Source: Dyella japonica A8 (GTDB taxonomy: Bacteria; Pseudomonadota; Gammaproteobacteria; Xanthomonadales; Rhodanobacteraceae). From it: DNA of 64,000 nt. Below the pieces are notes generated by a model. It had not been told where the DNA came from and made no database searches. It saw only the letters and a program-made list of their open reading frames with translations. This document shows, one piece after another, positions 47,650-57,159 of the stretch. Positions within the stretch are counted from its first letter, which is position 1, and every line of letters starts with the position of its first letter. The position numbers and the translations under genes are program-made. The stretch is from the NCBI RefSeq assembly GCF_000725385.1, contig NZ_CP008884.1:4030001-4094000 (forward strand), read 5' to 3'.

Positions 47650-49305
47650 TCAACCGGCCGGGATGGCCAGCATCATGCCCACCCGCACGCTGCTTTCGCC
47701 GTCCAGCTTGTTGGCGTTCTTGATGGCGTTGACGCTGATGCCGTACTGCTTGGCAATGCTCCGCAGGCTCTCGCCGCGCTCGACGCGATGCATGTCCTGC
47801 ACGCCGTCGTCCGCACGGGCCGAAGCGCCGGACGTGGACGCCATGGCCTGCGCCACGGCGCGGGTCGCCCTGGCGGACGTCTCGTCGTCGCCCTGAGAAC
47901 TGGCGACATTCGCCACGCCGTTGCGATGGGATGCCTGCGCGGCGAACCAACTGCCCGGCGGGGGCGTGGCCTCGAAATAGCTGCGGATGCCACCCATGAC
48001 AGCCGTGGCAAGGCGCGTCTGGTGCGACGGATCGCGCAACTTGCGCTCTTCGTCCGGATTGCTGATGAAGGCGGTTTCGACCAGGATCGAGGGCACGTCC
48101 GGCGAACGCAGCACCACGAAGTTCGCGCGCTCCACATAGCCGCGATGCGTCGGACCGAGGTTGCCCAACGCCTTGAGCACGTTGTTGGCGACCGATTCGC
48201 TGGCCTGCATGGAGTAGCCCTGCTGCAGGTCCAGCAGCACGGCGGCCAGGCCGTCGTTCTTGTCGTCCAGCGTGACGCCGCCGATCAGGTCGGCGCGGTT
48301 CTGCCCGTCCGCCAGCCAGCGGGCGGCCATGCTGGTCTTGCCGCGCGGCGACAACACCCACACGGATGAACCCTTGGCATCGCCATTGACGAAAGCGTCG
48401 GCGTGGATCGACACGAACAGGTCGGCCGAATTGTTGCGGGCAATCTGGTAGCGCTGGGCCAGCGGGATGAAGAAATCCGCACTGCGCGTCAGCACCGCGC
48501 GCATGCCCGGCTGCTGGTTGATCTGGTCGGCCAGCTGGCGAGCCACCGCCAGGGTGACGTTCTTCTCCAGCGTGCCGCCGGGGCCGTGGGCGCCCGGGTC
48601 TTCACCGCCATGGCCGGCATCGATGGCAATGACCACCTTGCGCTCGCCATTGAGCAGCGCAGCGGCGGCGCGCGTGGACGCCATGCCGCTCTGGGTGGAC
48701 TTGAGCGAGGACTTGCCCGTACTGCGCACGGGTTCGGGCGCAGGCGCCGCCACCGGTGCGGGTGTGGGGGCTGCCGGCGGCGCAGCCGGGACCACGGGAG
48801 CCACGGTGGATGCGGTGCTGCTGTCGCCGTCGTCGTCCGACGGCGCGGGTGCGGGAGCGGCCGGAGCCGGCGCCGGCAACTTCGCCGGTATTGCCTTGGC
48901 GACGCTGCCGCTGCCCGGGTACAGGTCGACCACCAAGCGATAGCCGTACTCCGCCTGCGGCTTGAGCAGGAAGCTCTTCACGCTGCTGGAGGGGTCGATC
49001 TTCGCGGTCAGGCGGGCGTTGTCGCCCTGCCGTTCGCCGCGGATGCCCTTGAACAGGCCGGTGGCGCCTGGGGCGTTGAAGCTGCTGGCAATGGCGCTGG
49101 CGTTGACGTCCACCGTGAGCTCGCCGCCGTCCTGGCTGAGCTTGTAGGTGACAGGGCCGGAAACATCCAACACCACGCGGGTGTATTCGGGCCCGGCCCA
49201 GACGCGTGCGGACTTCACGTCGGCCGCGCGAGACGCGCAAAAAGGCGCCACGGCCAGCAAGGCCACGGCGCCGAGCACAGCAGGATGCGTCCTATATCCC
49301 TTCAT
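47650..49305 (-). CDS. amiC: N-acetylmuramoyl-L-alanine amidase AmiC
   Basis: 551 residues. It hydrolyses the amide linking peptide to N-acetylmuramic acid, splitting septal peptidoglycan in the periplasm. A signal peptide is followed by an AMIN domain (about 30-125), then a Pro/Ala linker and an Amidase_3 domain with zinc ligands in IDAGHGGEDPGA, LEKNV, FVSIHAD and VETAFISN. A C-terminal LysM domain (HRVERGESLRSIAKQYGIS) binds glycan. The ATG at 49305 gives the signal peptide. The gene is in the conserved tsaE-amiC-mutL order. Confidence 0.95.
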   Translation of the reverse strand: MKGYRTHPAVLGAVALLAVAPFCASRAADVKSARVWAGPEYTRVVLDVSGPVTYKLSQDGGELTVDVNASAIASSFNAPGATGLFKGIRGERQGDNARLTAKIDPSSSVKSFLLKPQAEYGYRLVVDLYPGSGSVAKAIPAKLPAPAPAAPAPAPSDDDGDSSTASTVAPVVPAAPPAAPTPAPVAAPAPEPVRSTGKSSLKSTQSGMASTRAAAALLNGERKVVIAIDAGHGGEDPGAHGPGGTLEKNVTLAVARQLADQINQQPGMRAVLTRSADFFIPLAQRYQIARNNSADLFVSIHADAFVNGDAKGSSVWVLSPRGKTSMAARWLADGQNRADLIGGVTLDDKNDGLAAVLLDLQQGYSMQASESVANNVLKALGNLGPTHRGYVERANFVVLRSPDVPSILVETAFISNPDEERKLRDPSHQTRLATAVMGGIRSYFEATPPPGSWFAAQASHRNGVANVASSQGDDETSARATRAVAQAMASTSGASARADDGVQDMHRVERGESLRSIAKQYGISVNAIKNANKLDGESSVRVGMMLAIPAG

Positions 49306-49492
49306 GGGGCGGAATTGAAGCCTAGCGGCCTCGGGAAAGCAAGAGGTTTTCCCTTGAATATCCATAACCTGCATCGCTTTCGTTAGTCGGCATGCAGCTA
49401 TCGGCCGCAAGCCGCGCAAACTGAAGGCTAAGCCTGCCGGCCGGCCTTCGAAAAAAATCTCAGCAAGTACCGATACTTAGGCGCAGCGGACC

Positions 49493-49963
49493 TTAGCCGC
49501 GACCGGGCTCGAGTCGCGCGGCGACGCTTGCACCCCGTTCCGTGCACGCCTCCATCCGGGCCATGCGCCCGGTGCCGGCGTACCCCAGATGCACCACCAG
49601 GTCCGGCGCGGGAAGCGCCCCCTGGCCGCGCTCCGGCCACTCGACCAGCACGATGGCGGCGGGGTCGGACAAGGCATCCAGCCCCAGCCATTCCAATTCG
49701 CCGGGATCGGCGATGCGGTAAAGGTCCAGATGCCACGCCGGACGCCCCTGGGCGCGATAGGACTCGACCAGGCTATAGGTCGGGCTCTTGATACGCTCGC
49801 CAACACCCAGTGCCCCCAGCAGCGCGCGCGCAAAGCTGGTCTTGCCGGCGCCCAGGTCGCCGTGCAGGTAAATCACCAGTCCACTGTCCAGTGCATCCGC
49901 CATGCGCGCGGCGAGCGCGGCGGTGGCTGCCTCGTCGGGCAGGTTCCAGCTTGGGTCCGTCAT
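49493..49963 (-). CDS. tsaE: tRNA threonylcarbamoyladenosine biosynthesis ATPase TsaE
   Basis: 156 residues. TsaE is the P-loop ATPase that works with TsaD and TsaB in t6A tRNA modification. Walker A is LHGDLGAGKTSFARALL, and PTYSLVESYRAQGRPAWHLDLYRI and LVEWPERG are family signatures. It overlaps the nnr stop by 4 bp (ATGA), and amiC follows. Confidence 0.95.
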   Translation of the reverse strand: MTDPSWNLPDEAATAALAARMADALDSGLVIYLHGDLGAGKTSFARALLGALGVGERIKSPTYSLVESYRAQGRPAWHLDLYRIADPGELEWLGLDALSDPAAIVLVEWPERGQGALPAPDLVVHLGYAGTGRMARMEACTERGASVAARLEPGRG

Positions 49964-51444
49964 GATTCCCGTCCGTTGAGCAGCCGCCGCAGCGGATCCA
50001 GCAGGTCGGTGGCGATCAGGCCACGCTCGCCGCCGTGCCGCGCCGCCACGTCACCCGCCCGCGCGTGCAGTGAGACGCCCAGGCAGGCCGCCTGCCACGC
50101 GCCACAGCCCTGCGCGATCAGTGCGGCGATGATGCCCGTCAGCAGGTCGCCCATGCCACCGGTCGCCATGCCTGGATTGCCCCAGGGGCACACGGCAACG
50201 CGGCCGTGCGGATCGGCGACCAGGCTGCCAGCCCCCTTGAGGACGGCCACGGCGCGGTATCGGCGGGCGAGTTCGCGCACGGCGGCATAGCGATCTCTGC
50301 CGATGGTCGCCGTATCGCAACCCAGCAAGCGTGCGGCTTCACCCGGGTGCGGCGTGATCACGGCGCCGTCGCCCAACTCGCGCGGTTCGCGGGCCAGCAG
50401 GTTCAAGCCGTCCGCATCCAGCACCAGTGGCAGATGACTGTCCAGCGCGGTCAGCCACAGGGCATGCCCCCACGCGCCCTGCCCCAGCCCGGGGCCGACG
50501 GCGAGCACCGTGGCGCGCGGCAGCAGGGCTTCCAGCGCCTGCGGACCATGCACGTCGTGCGCCATCAATTCCGGCCGGGCGCTGTTGAGCGCGGTCAGAT
50601 GATCGGCACGGGTCGCCACGCTGACCAGGCCCGCGCCGCCGCGCAATGCAGCCTCGCCACACAAGCGGACCGCACCCGCCGTGCCGTGATCGCCACCGAT
50701 CGCCAGCACATGGCCGTTGCTGCCCTTGTGCGACTGGCGCGGACGCGGCGGCAAGGTCCACGGCTGCATGAGTCCGGCATCCGGCTCAAAACCGTGCCAC
50801 AGCGTGTCGGTCAACCCCAGCGGTTCCCACTGCACGGTTCCGACGTAGCCCGGGGCCAGCCCGGTGAACAGGCCGCGCTTGAGCGCGATGAAGGTCACGG
50901 TGACGTCGGCCTGCACGGCAACGCCCGGGACGTCACCCGTATCGGCGTTCACGCCGGAGGGTACGTCCAGCGCGAGCACTGGCGCGCCCGTCGCGTGAAT
51001 GCACTGAACCAGGCCAGCGATATCCGCCGTCAACGCACGCTGCAGGCCAGTGCCGTACAGCGCATCCACGTGCACGTCGACCAGCGGCAGCTCGATGCCT
51101 TCGCGCCAGGCGTGCACCGTGCCGCCGCCATGCTCGAATTCGCGGCGCGCGCGAACGGCATCGTCGCCACGGCTTTCGCCCCATGCGAAGACCTCCGCAT
51201 GGATACCGGCTTCCCGGGCCAGTGCCGCCAGCAGGAATCCGTCACCACCATTGTTGCCGGGCCCGCCATATACCGCGATACGCCGTGCCTGTGGCCAGTG
51301 CTGGCGCAGGCAGACCAATGCGGCGGCGGCGGCCCGCTGCATCAGCTCGTAGCCAGGCACGCCGAGGTCGTCGATGGCACGACGATCGAGCGCCCGCACC
51401 TGTTCGACGGTATAGAGCTCATGACGATGTGGGGAGGCGGTCAT
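49960..51444 (-). CDS. nnr: Bifunctional NAD(P)H-hydrate repair enzyme (epimerase + ADP-dependent dehydratase)
   Basis: 494 residues with two domains. The N-terminal YjeF_N epimerase has YGGPGNNGGDGFLLA and LALDVPSGVNADTG. The C-terminal kinase-like dehydratase has KGSNGHVLAIGGDHGTAGA, VLDADGLN, ITPHPGEAARLLG and NPGMATGGMGDLLTGI. It repairs hydrated NADH/NADPH. The ATG at 51444 is chosen because a perfect TATAAT ends 7 nt before it, so the message may be leaderless; ATG 51462 is the alternative. The end overlaps tsaE. It is divergent from queG. Confidence 0.93.
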   Translation of the reverse strand: MTASPHRHELYTVEQVRALDRRAIDDLGVPGYELMQRAAAAALVCLRQHWPQARRIAVYGGPGNNGGDGFLLAALAREAGIHAEVFAWGESRGDDAVRARREFEHGGGTVHAWREGIELPLVDVHVDALYGTGLQRALTADIAGLVQCIHATGAPVLALDVPSGVNADTGDVPGVAVQADVTVTFIALKRGLFTGLAPGYVGTVQWEPLGLTDTLWHGFEPDAGLMQPWTLPPRPRQSHKGSNGHVLAIGGDHGTAGAVRLCGEAALRGGAGLVSVATRADHLTALNSARPELMAHDVHGPQALEALLPRATVLAVGPGLGQGAWGHALWLTALDSHLPLVLDADGLNLLAREPRELGDGAVITPHPGEAARLLGCDTATIGRDRYAAVRELARRYRAVAVLKGAGSLVADPHGRVAVCPWGNPGMATGGMGDLLTGIIAALIAQGCGAWQAACLGVSLHARAGDVAARHGGERGLIATDLLDPLRRLLNGRES

Positions 51445-51451
51445 GCGGGGA

Positions 51452-51497
51452 ATTATAGGCATGCCGATGAAGTGCCCATGGGCAGACCACCTACAAT
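51452..51497. promoter_or_regulatory. Two divergent -10 elements placed next to the nnr and queG starts
   Basis: On the minus strand TATAAT (51457-51452) ends 7 nt before the nnr ATG. On the plus strand TACAAT (51492-51497) ends 6 nt before the queG ATG. Both spacings put the likely first transcribed base on the start codon. No good -35 boxes are visible, so this is provisional. Confidence 0.45.
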
Positions 51498-51503
51498 AGG
51501 CGC

Positions 51504-52574
51504 ATGTCCTCCGTTTCCACCTCACCCGCCGACTACGCCACGCTCGCGCTGGACATCAAGCGCTGGGCGCGCGAGCTTGGTTTTGCCGATTGCGGCATCG
51601 CCGGCACCGACCTGGGCGAGGACGAACTGCATCTCAAGCGCTGGCTCGACGATGGCCATCACGGCGAGATGGATTACATGGCGCGCCACGGCGACAAGCG
51701 CAGCCGCCCCGCGGAACTGGAACCCGGCACGCTGCGCGTGATTTCCGTGCGCATGGATTACATCCCGCCGGGCACGCGCAACGCCTGGAACGTGCTGCAC
51801 GACGCCGAGGCCGGCTATGTCGCGCGTTACGCGCTGGGCCGCGACTACCACAAGGTCATGCGCAACCGCCTGCAGAAACTGGCCGAGCGCATCCATGGTG
51901 CCATCGGCGACTTTGGTTACCGCGCCTTCGTCGACTCCGCGCCGGTGCTGGAAAAAGCGCTGGCGCGCAACGCGGGCCTGGGCTGGATCGGCAAGCACAC
52001 CGTGCTGATCCATCGCAGCGCAGGCTCGTATTTCTTCCTTGGCGAGCTCTACACGAACCTGCCGCTACCCATCGATGCGCCGGCCAGCGCACACTGCGGC
52101 AGCTGCCGGCGCTGCATCGACATCTGCCCCACCCAGGCCATCGTCGCGCCCTACAAACTCGATGCGCGACGCTGCATTTCCTACCTCACCATCGAACTGC
52201 GCGGCAGCATTCCCGAGGAGCTGCGCGAGCCCATGGGCAACCGCATCTTCGGTTGCGACGACTGCCAGCTGATCTGCCCGTGGAACAAGTTCGCGCAGGA
52301 CGCGACCGAGCCGGATTTCGCGCCCCGGCACCGGCTCGACGGCGCCAAGCTGGTGGAACTGTTCGGCTGGAGTGAGCAGGAATTCCTGCAGCGTACCGAG
52401 GGCATGGCCATCCGTCGCACGGGTTACGAAGGCTGGCTGCGCAATATCGCCGTGGCCCTGGGCAATGCACCGCATTCGGACGAGGTTCGACAGGCCTTGC
52501 AGGCGCGTGCCGATCACCCGTCGGCGATCGTGCGCGAGCATGTGGCGTGGGCGCTGGCGCGCCAGTCCGCCTGA
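51504..52574 (+). CDS. queG: Epoxyqueuosine reductase QueG
   Basis: 356 residues. QueG makes the last reduction in queuosine biosynthesis on tRNA, using cobalamin and two [4Fe-4S] clusters. The catalytic-domain region VDSAPVLEKALARNAGLGWIG is conserved. The cluster cysteines are in CGSCRRCIDICP and CDDCQLICPW. HEAT-like repeats follow (EGWLRNIAVALGN, VREHVAWAL). It is a single gene, convergent with pgi across a family-B palindrome. Confidence 0.95.
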   Translation: MSSVSTSPADYATLALDIKRWARELGFADCGIAGTDLGEDELHLKRWLDDGHHGEMDYMARHGDKRSRPAELEPGTLRVISVRMDYIPPGTRNAWNVLHDAEAGYVARYALGRDYHKVMRNRLQKLAERIHGAIGDFGYRAFVDSAPVLEKALARNAGLGWIGKHTVLIHRSAGSYFFLGELYTNLPLPIDAPASAHCGSCRRCIDICPTQAIVAPYKLDARRCISYLTIELRGSIPEELREPMGNRIFGCDDCQLICPWNKFAQDATEPDFAPRHRLDGAKLVELFGWSEQEFLQRTEGMAIRRTGYEGWLRNIAVALGNAPHSDEVRQALQARADHPSAIVREHVAWALARQSA

Positions 52575-52580
52575 AGAGAC

Positions 52581-52670
52581 CCTGTGGGAGCGCACCCTGT
52601 GCGCGACAATCGTCTGGCGAAGTCCGAGTCTTGCCGCGTCACCGTCGCGCACAGGGTGCGCTCCCACAGG
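52581..52670. repeat. Family-B palindromic repeat (copy B3)
   Basis: Arms 52581-52607 and 52644-52670 are perfect 27-bp inverted repeats of the same sequence as copies B1 and B2, with a 36-bp loop. It fills almost all of the space between the queG and pgi stops. Confidence 0.9.
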
Positions 52671-52679
52671 GCATGGCGA

Positions 52680-54323
52680 TTACTGGGCGGTACGACGCTC
52701 GTGGATGACGTCGATCAGCGCCTGCGTGGCCGAATCAAAAGCGGAGGCCCGGCTTGCGCCGCCCTCTTCGAGTGCGGGAAGAATCTGCCGCGCAATCGCC
52801 TTGCCCAGCTCCACACCCCACTGGTCGAACGCGTTGATGCCCCACAGATGGCCTAGCATGAACACCTTGTGCTCGTAGAGCGCGATCAGCGCCCCCAGGG
52901 TTTCCGGCGTCAGCGCGTCCAGCATCATCACGGTGCTCGGGCGGTCGCCCGGGAAGCTGCGCTGCGCGGCGAGAATGCGACGCTCCTCTTCCGTGCCGGA
53001 CGTCGCCTCGGCAAGCGCCTCCTCGAAGGTCTTGCCAAGTGCCAGCGCCGCGGCCTGCGCGAGCAGGTTGGACAGCAGTGCATCGTGGTTGGCGCCCAGG
53101 TCGTGCGCGGGCTTCACCACGCCAATGAATTCCAGCGGCACGACGTCCGTGCCCTGGTGCAGCGCCTGGAAATACGCATGCTGCGCATTGGTGCCCACGC
53201 TGCCCCACACCACCGCCGAAGTGGACTGGGCGACATGCTGGCCCTGCGGCGTTACCTGCTTGCCCAGACTCTCCATCTCTAACTGCTGCAGATAAGAGGT
53301 GAGGTCAGTCAGCAGGTCCGCATAGGGCACCACGGCGCGACTGCCGCGTCCCTGGGCATTACGGTTCCAGTACTCCACCAGGCTGAGCAGCACCGGCAGG
53401 TTTTCCGACCAAGGCGCCGTGCGGAAGTGATCGTCGACCAACGCCGCGCCACGCAGCAATTCGTGGAAGTTGTACGAGCCGATGGACAGCGCCAGCGATA
53501 AGCCGACGGCCGACCATAGGGAGAAGCGGCCACCGACGAAATCCCACATCGGATACACCTGTGCGGCCGGCACGCCCCACTTTTCCGCTACAGCGACATT
53601 GGCGCTCACGGCAAGGAAATGGCGCGCCACGGCCGCCTTGTCGCCGTGGTAGGCGCGACTGATCCAGTCGCGCATCACGCCGCCGTTGAGCAGCGTTTCC
53701 TGCGTGGTGAAGGTCTTGGATACCACGATGACCAGCGTGCGCTTCGGGTCGAGCTGGTGCATCAGCTCATAGGCCGATTGGCCGTCCACGTTGGTGAGGA
53801 AGTGACTGCGCAGTCCAGGCACGTGGTACGGCGTCAGGGCGCGCACCGCCAGTCGCGGCCCGAGGTCCGAGCCGCCAATGCCGATGTTGACGATGTCGGT
53901 GATGCCCGGCGCCAGGCCGAAGGCACTGGCATCGCCGAGCTCGACGGCCTTCACCAGCGCGTCGATGCGCTTGAGGGTGGCGTCAATTTCGTTCAAGGCA
54001 TCGCGCGGGGCCGGCGAAGGCAGTCGCGAGCCAGAGGCACGCAGTGCCGTATGCAGCACAGCGCGGTTTTCGGAGGTATTGATCGGCGCGCCCGCGAACA
54101 TGGCGTCCCTCGCCGCCTGCCAGCCGGAGGCTTCGACGTGCGCGCCAAGGGCGTCCAGCGCCTGCAGGTCGAGCTTCTGCCGGCTCAGGTCCAGCAGAAC
54201 CGGGCCAAGGCGGTGTCGCAGGCGTTTGCCGCGGGCGGCGTCCTTCAGCAAGTCACGAAGATGGGTACCGGCAAGGCGGTCGACGTGTTCTGCCAGGAAG
54301 GACGGACGGCGCTCGGGCGACAT
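52680..54323 (-). CDS. pgi: Glucose-6-phosphate isomerase
   Basis: 547 residues. It interconverts glucose-6-phosphate and fructose-6-phosphate. The signatures IVNIGIGGSDLGPRL and GSVGTNAQHAYFQALHQGT are present, with SKTFTTQETL binding phosphate and the late MLGHLWGINAFDQWGVELGK completing the active site. An 8-bp inverted repeat (GGGATCTC and GAGATCCC) abuts the ATG at 54323 on the upstream side. It follows panD on the same strand; a GC-rich stem at 54409-54428 between them lacks a U-tract. Confidence 0.95.
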   Translation of the reverse strand: MSPERRPSFLAEHVDRLAGTHLRDLLKDAARGKRLRHRLGPVLLDLSRQKLDLQALDALGAHVEASGWQAARDAMFAGAPINTSENRAVLHTALRASGSRLPSPAPRDALNEIDATLKRIDALVKAVELGDASAFGLAPGITDIVNIGIGGSDLGPRLAVRALTPYHVPGLRSHFLTNVDGQSAYELMHQLDPKRTLVIVVSKTFTTQETLLNGGVMRDWISRAYHGDKAAVARHFLAVSANVAVAEKWGVPAAQVYPMWDFVGGRFSLWSAVGLSLALSIGSYNFHELLRGAALVDDHFRTAPWSENLPVLLSLVEYWNRNAQGRGSRAVVPYADLLTDLTSYLQQLEMESLGKQVTPQGQHVAQSTSAVVWGSVGTNAQHAYFQALHQGTDVVPLEFIGVVKPAHDLGANHDALLSNLLAQAAALALGKTFEEALAEATSGTEEERRILAAQRSFPGDRPSTVMMLDALTPETLGALIALYEHKVFMLGHLWGINAFDQWGVELGKAIARQILPALEEGGASRASAFDSATQALIDVIHERRTAQ

Positions 54324-54436
54324 GGGATCTCATGCGTGGCTTGGAGAGATCCCGATCTTACGCAGCTTTTCGCGCCGCGCGCCAGCAGATTTGTTGCGCC
54401 GCACCCATGCGCCGCCCGGGGGCGGCGCTGGTGTTA

Positions 54437-54823
54437 TCAGGCGGCGGCCATCTGCTTGGGAATGGAGCGATTGGTATGCGAAATGGCGTTCTTCGCATCC
54501 ACGTACACCAGCGTCGGCTGGAACTGCTCCACCTCGGCCTCGGAAAACTGGGCGAACGCGGCGATGATGATCAGGTCGCCCGGCTGCGCGCGATGCGCGG
54601 CGCTGCCGTTCACCGAGATGATGCCGGAGCCTTCCTCAGCGCGCAGCGCGTAGGTGACGAAGCGCTTGCCGTTGTTGATGTTCCACGCATGGATCTGCTC
54701 GTACTCGCGAATGCCGGAGGCATCGAGCAGGAGGCCGTCGATGGCGATGGAGCCTTCGTAGTGAAGCTCGGCATGAGTCACCGTGGCGCGGTGGATCTTG
54801 CACTTGAGCATGTTCAGGTTCAT
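54437..54823 (-). CDS. panD: Aspartate 1-decarboxylase
   Basis: 128 residues. It makes beta-alanine from aspartate for pantothenate synthesis. The proenzyme self-cleaves at Gly-Ser to give a pyruvoyl group; here [10 protein letters not shown] carries that site. The start [16 protein letters not shown] is typical; four upstream residues (MNLN) are included from the ATG at 54823, while ATG 54811 is the alternative. It lies downstream of panC and upstream of pgi. Confidence 0.95.
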   Translation of the reverse strand: MNLNMLKCKIHRATVTHAELHYEGSIAIDGLLLDASGIREYEQIHAWNINNGKRFVTYALRAEEGSGIISVNGSAAHRAQPGDLIIIAAFAQFSEAEVEQFQPTLVYVDAKNAISHTNRSIPKQMAAA

Positions 54824-54923
54824 GACTTCAGTTTCCGGCAGGGACAGCCCGCGTAGCTCACCATTATCCAGCCGGGATACGTCGCATCGCAACATCGCCC
54901 CGGCAAGCCCCAGATGGGGGTGG

Positions 54924-55769
54924 TCATTCGAAAGGCAAGTTGTCGATCAGGCGGGTGGTGCCCAGCCGTGCCGCGATCAGGGCGACCAGCCCCTCGGTCT
55001 CGCCCTCGCCCGGCTCGCCGAGATCCTCGACGCGGCGGATGGCGGCGTAATCGGGCTCGAACCCGGCCCGGGCCAGCTTGGACGCGGCGGCCTGCTCCAC
55101 CACCGGCCAGGCATGGCCCTTGGCGATGAGCTCCCGCATCTGCTGCAGGGTGGCGTAGATCTGGGGGGCCAGGGCGCGCTGCTCGGGGGTCAGGTACTGG
55201 TTGCGCGAACTCAGCGCCAGGCCGTCGTCGGCGCGCAGGGTCGGCGCCCCCATGATCTTCACCGGCAGCGACAGGTCGCGGACCATGCGCTCGATCACCT
55301 TGAGCTGCTGGAAATCCTTCTGGCCGAACACGGCCAGGTCCGGCTGGACCAGGTTGAACAACTTGCACACCACGGTGGCGACGCCGTCGAAGTGCCCTGG
55401 GCGACGGGCGCCCTCCAGGGTTTCGGTGAGCAGCGGCACGTGGATGCTCACGCTTTGCTCCGCTCCGAACGGATAGAGCGTGGCCACTTCCGGGGCGAAC
55501 AGCAGGTCGCACTCCTGCTCGGCCAGGCCGACCTGGTCCTGCACCAGCGTGCGCGGGTAGCGCTCGAAGTCTTCGTTCGGGCCGAACTGGGTCGGGTTGA
55601 CGAACACGCTCGCCACCACGCGGTCGGCGCGGGCGCGGGCCAGCTTGATCAGCGAATGGTGGCCGGCATGGAGGTTGCCCATGGTGGGCACGAAGCCCAC
55701 GGTAAGGCCCTGGCCGCGCCATCCGCGGATGACGGCGCGCAGCGCCGCGGCATCTTGCACTGTCTGCAT
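54924..55769 (-). CDS. panC: Pantothenate synthetase
   Basis: 281 residues. It joins pantoate and beta-alanine with ATP. The class I-like motif [15 protein letters not shown] and the later [34 protein letters not shown] and [11 protein letters not shown] are all present. It follows panB by 20 bp in the panB-panC-panD series. Confidence 0.96.
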   Translation of the reverse strand: MQTVQDAAALRAVIRGWRGQGLTVGFVPTMGNLHAGHHSLIKLARARADRVVASVFVNPTQFGPNEDFERYPRTLVQDQVGLAEQECDLLFAPEVATLYPFGAEQSVSIHVPLLTETLEGARRPGHFDGVATVVCKLFNLVQPDLAVFGQKDFQQLKVIERMVRDLSLPVKIMGAPTLRADDGLALSSRNQYLTPEQRALAPQIYATLQQMRELIAKGHAWPVVEQAAASKLARAGFEPDYAAIRRVEDLGEPGEGETEGLVALIAARLGTTRLIDNLPFE

Positions 55770-55789
55770 GTTTGCTTTGCTCTGTCGCT

Positions 55790-56620
55790 TCAGTCGAAGC
55801 AGTGTTCCGGCGCCGGGAAGACGCCATGGCGCACGTCCTCGGCATAAGCCGTGATCGCCGCTCCCACAGAATCGCGTCCTGCGAGGAAATCCTTGCTGAA
55901 TTTCGGTCGTTTGCCCGGCGTGACGCCCAGCATGTCGTGGATCACCAGCACCTGGCCATCGCAATGCGGGCCCGCGCCGATGCCGATGGTCGGGATGGAG
56001 ACGGCGCGCGTGATGCGCTCGCCCAGCGCGGTCGGAATGCCTTCGAGCACCAGCAGGTCGGCACCGGCGGCTTCCACCGCCCGCGCCTCGTCGACCAGCC
56101 GGTCCGCGGCGCTCTGCTCGCGCCCCTGGATGCGGAACCCGCCGAACTTGTGCACGGACTGCGGCGTCAGGCCTAGATGCGCACACACGGGGATGGCACG
56201 TTCGACCAGCGCCGTGATCACCTCGAGGATATGCGGCGCGGCGCCTTCGATTTTCACCATCGCGGCACCGCCCTCGCCCACCAGTTGCGCGCCTGCTTCC
56301 AGCGCGTGCGCCACGTCGCGATCGGCCATGAACGGCAGGTCGGCGACAAGCAGGGTGGCGTTGAGCCCGCGCGCCACGATGCTTGTGTGATAGACCATGT
56401 GGTCCAGCGTGACCGGCAAGGTGCTCTTGTGGCCCTGGATCACCATGCCCAGCGAGTCGCCCACCAACGCGATATCGATGCCGGCCATTTCCAGTTGCGC
56501 CGCGAAACTGGCGTCATAGCAGGTGAGCATGACGATGCGACGGCCTTCCGCCTTCATCGCGCGCAGCATCGGCACGGTGACCGGCTTGCGCGTGGGTGCG
56601 TTCGCTTTTTGCGCGTACAC
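55790..56620 (-). CDS. panB: 3-methyl-2-oxobutanoate hydroxymethyltransferase
   Basis: 276 residues. It makes ketopantoate from alpha-ketoisovalerate and methylene-[25 protein letters not shown] and the metal-site region [14 protein letters not shown] are conserved. The start is a GTG at 56620 with AGGGA about 7 nt upstream. It lies 56 bp after folK, in the pcnB-folK-panB-panC-panD order. Confidence 0.96.
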   Translation of the reverse strand: MYAQKANAPTRKPVTVPMLRAMKAEGRRIVMLTCYDASFAAQLEMAGIDIALVGDSLGMVIQGHKSTLPVTLDHMVYHTSIVARGLNATLLVADLPFMADRDVAHALEAGAQLVGEGGAAMVKIEGAAPHILEVITALVERAIPVCAHLGLTPQSVHKFGGFRIQGREQSAADRLVDEARAVEAAGADLLVLEGIPTALGERITRAVSIPTIGIGAGPHCDGQVLVIHDMLGVTPGKRPKFSKDFLAGRDSVGAAITAYAEDVRHGVFPAPEHCFD

Positions 56621-56676
56621 GGGGATTCCCTAGAACGGAAGCAGGCGCGGATTATCCCGCGTGGAACGTGAAGGGC

Positions 56677-57159
56677 TCAAGGCAGGCGCTCGCAACCGGC
56701 CACATCGACGGCAGCCAGCAGATCCGCCACGCGACCCTGCCCCGGCAGCAACAAACCCGGCGCCATGGCATGCAACGGCAGCAGCACGAAAGCCCGGTCG
56801 GCAATGCGCGGATGCGGCAGTGTCAGCCGGTCGTCGGACAGCACCACGCCATCCATGTGCAGCAGGTCCAGATCGAGCGTGCGCGGCCCCCAACGCTCGC
56901 CATCGCGCACGCGCCCGGCGGCGCGCTCGATGCCCAGCAGCGCATCGAGCAGATCGTGCGGCGACAACGTCGTATCGATGCGCCCCACAGCGTTGATGAA
57001 GGCGGGCTGGTCCAGCACGCCCCACGGTGGCGTCAGAAACAGCGGCGAGCGCTCGAGCAGGCGCGTGTGCGGGAGGCGATCGAGCGCATCGAAGGCCCCC
57101 AGTACCTGACCGCGCGCGTCACCGAGGTTGCTGCCCAGCGCAATGAATGCTTCGGTCAC
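56677..57159 (-). CDS. folK: 2-amino-4-hydroxy-6-hydroxymethyldihydropteridine pyrophosphokinase
   Basis: 160 residues. It transfers pyrophosphate from ATP to the pterin in folate synthesis. IALGSNLGDARGQV, the PPWGVLDQPAFINAV region, RWGPRTLDLDLL and LPHPR match the family. The GTG at 57159 overlaps the pcnB stop as GTGA. Confidence 0.95.
   Translation of the reverse strand: MTEAFIALGSNLGDARGQVLGAFDALDRLPHTRLLERSPLFLTPPWGVLDQPAFINAVGRIDTTLSPHDLLDALLGIERAAGRVRDGERWGPRTLDLDLLHMDGVVLSDDRLTLPHPRIADRAFVLLPLHAMAPGLLLPGQGRVADLLAAVDVAGCERLP

Noticed and set aside
44710..48369. 1219-codon open frame on the plus strand across the DUF1684, mutL and amiC region
   Set aside because: It spans three genes on the opposite strand that have conserved domains. 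Length alone is not evidence in DNA this GC-rich.
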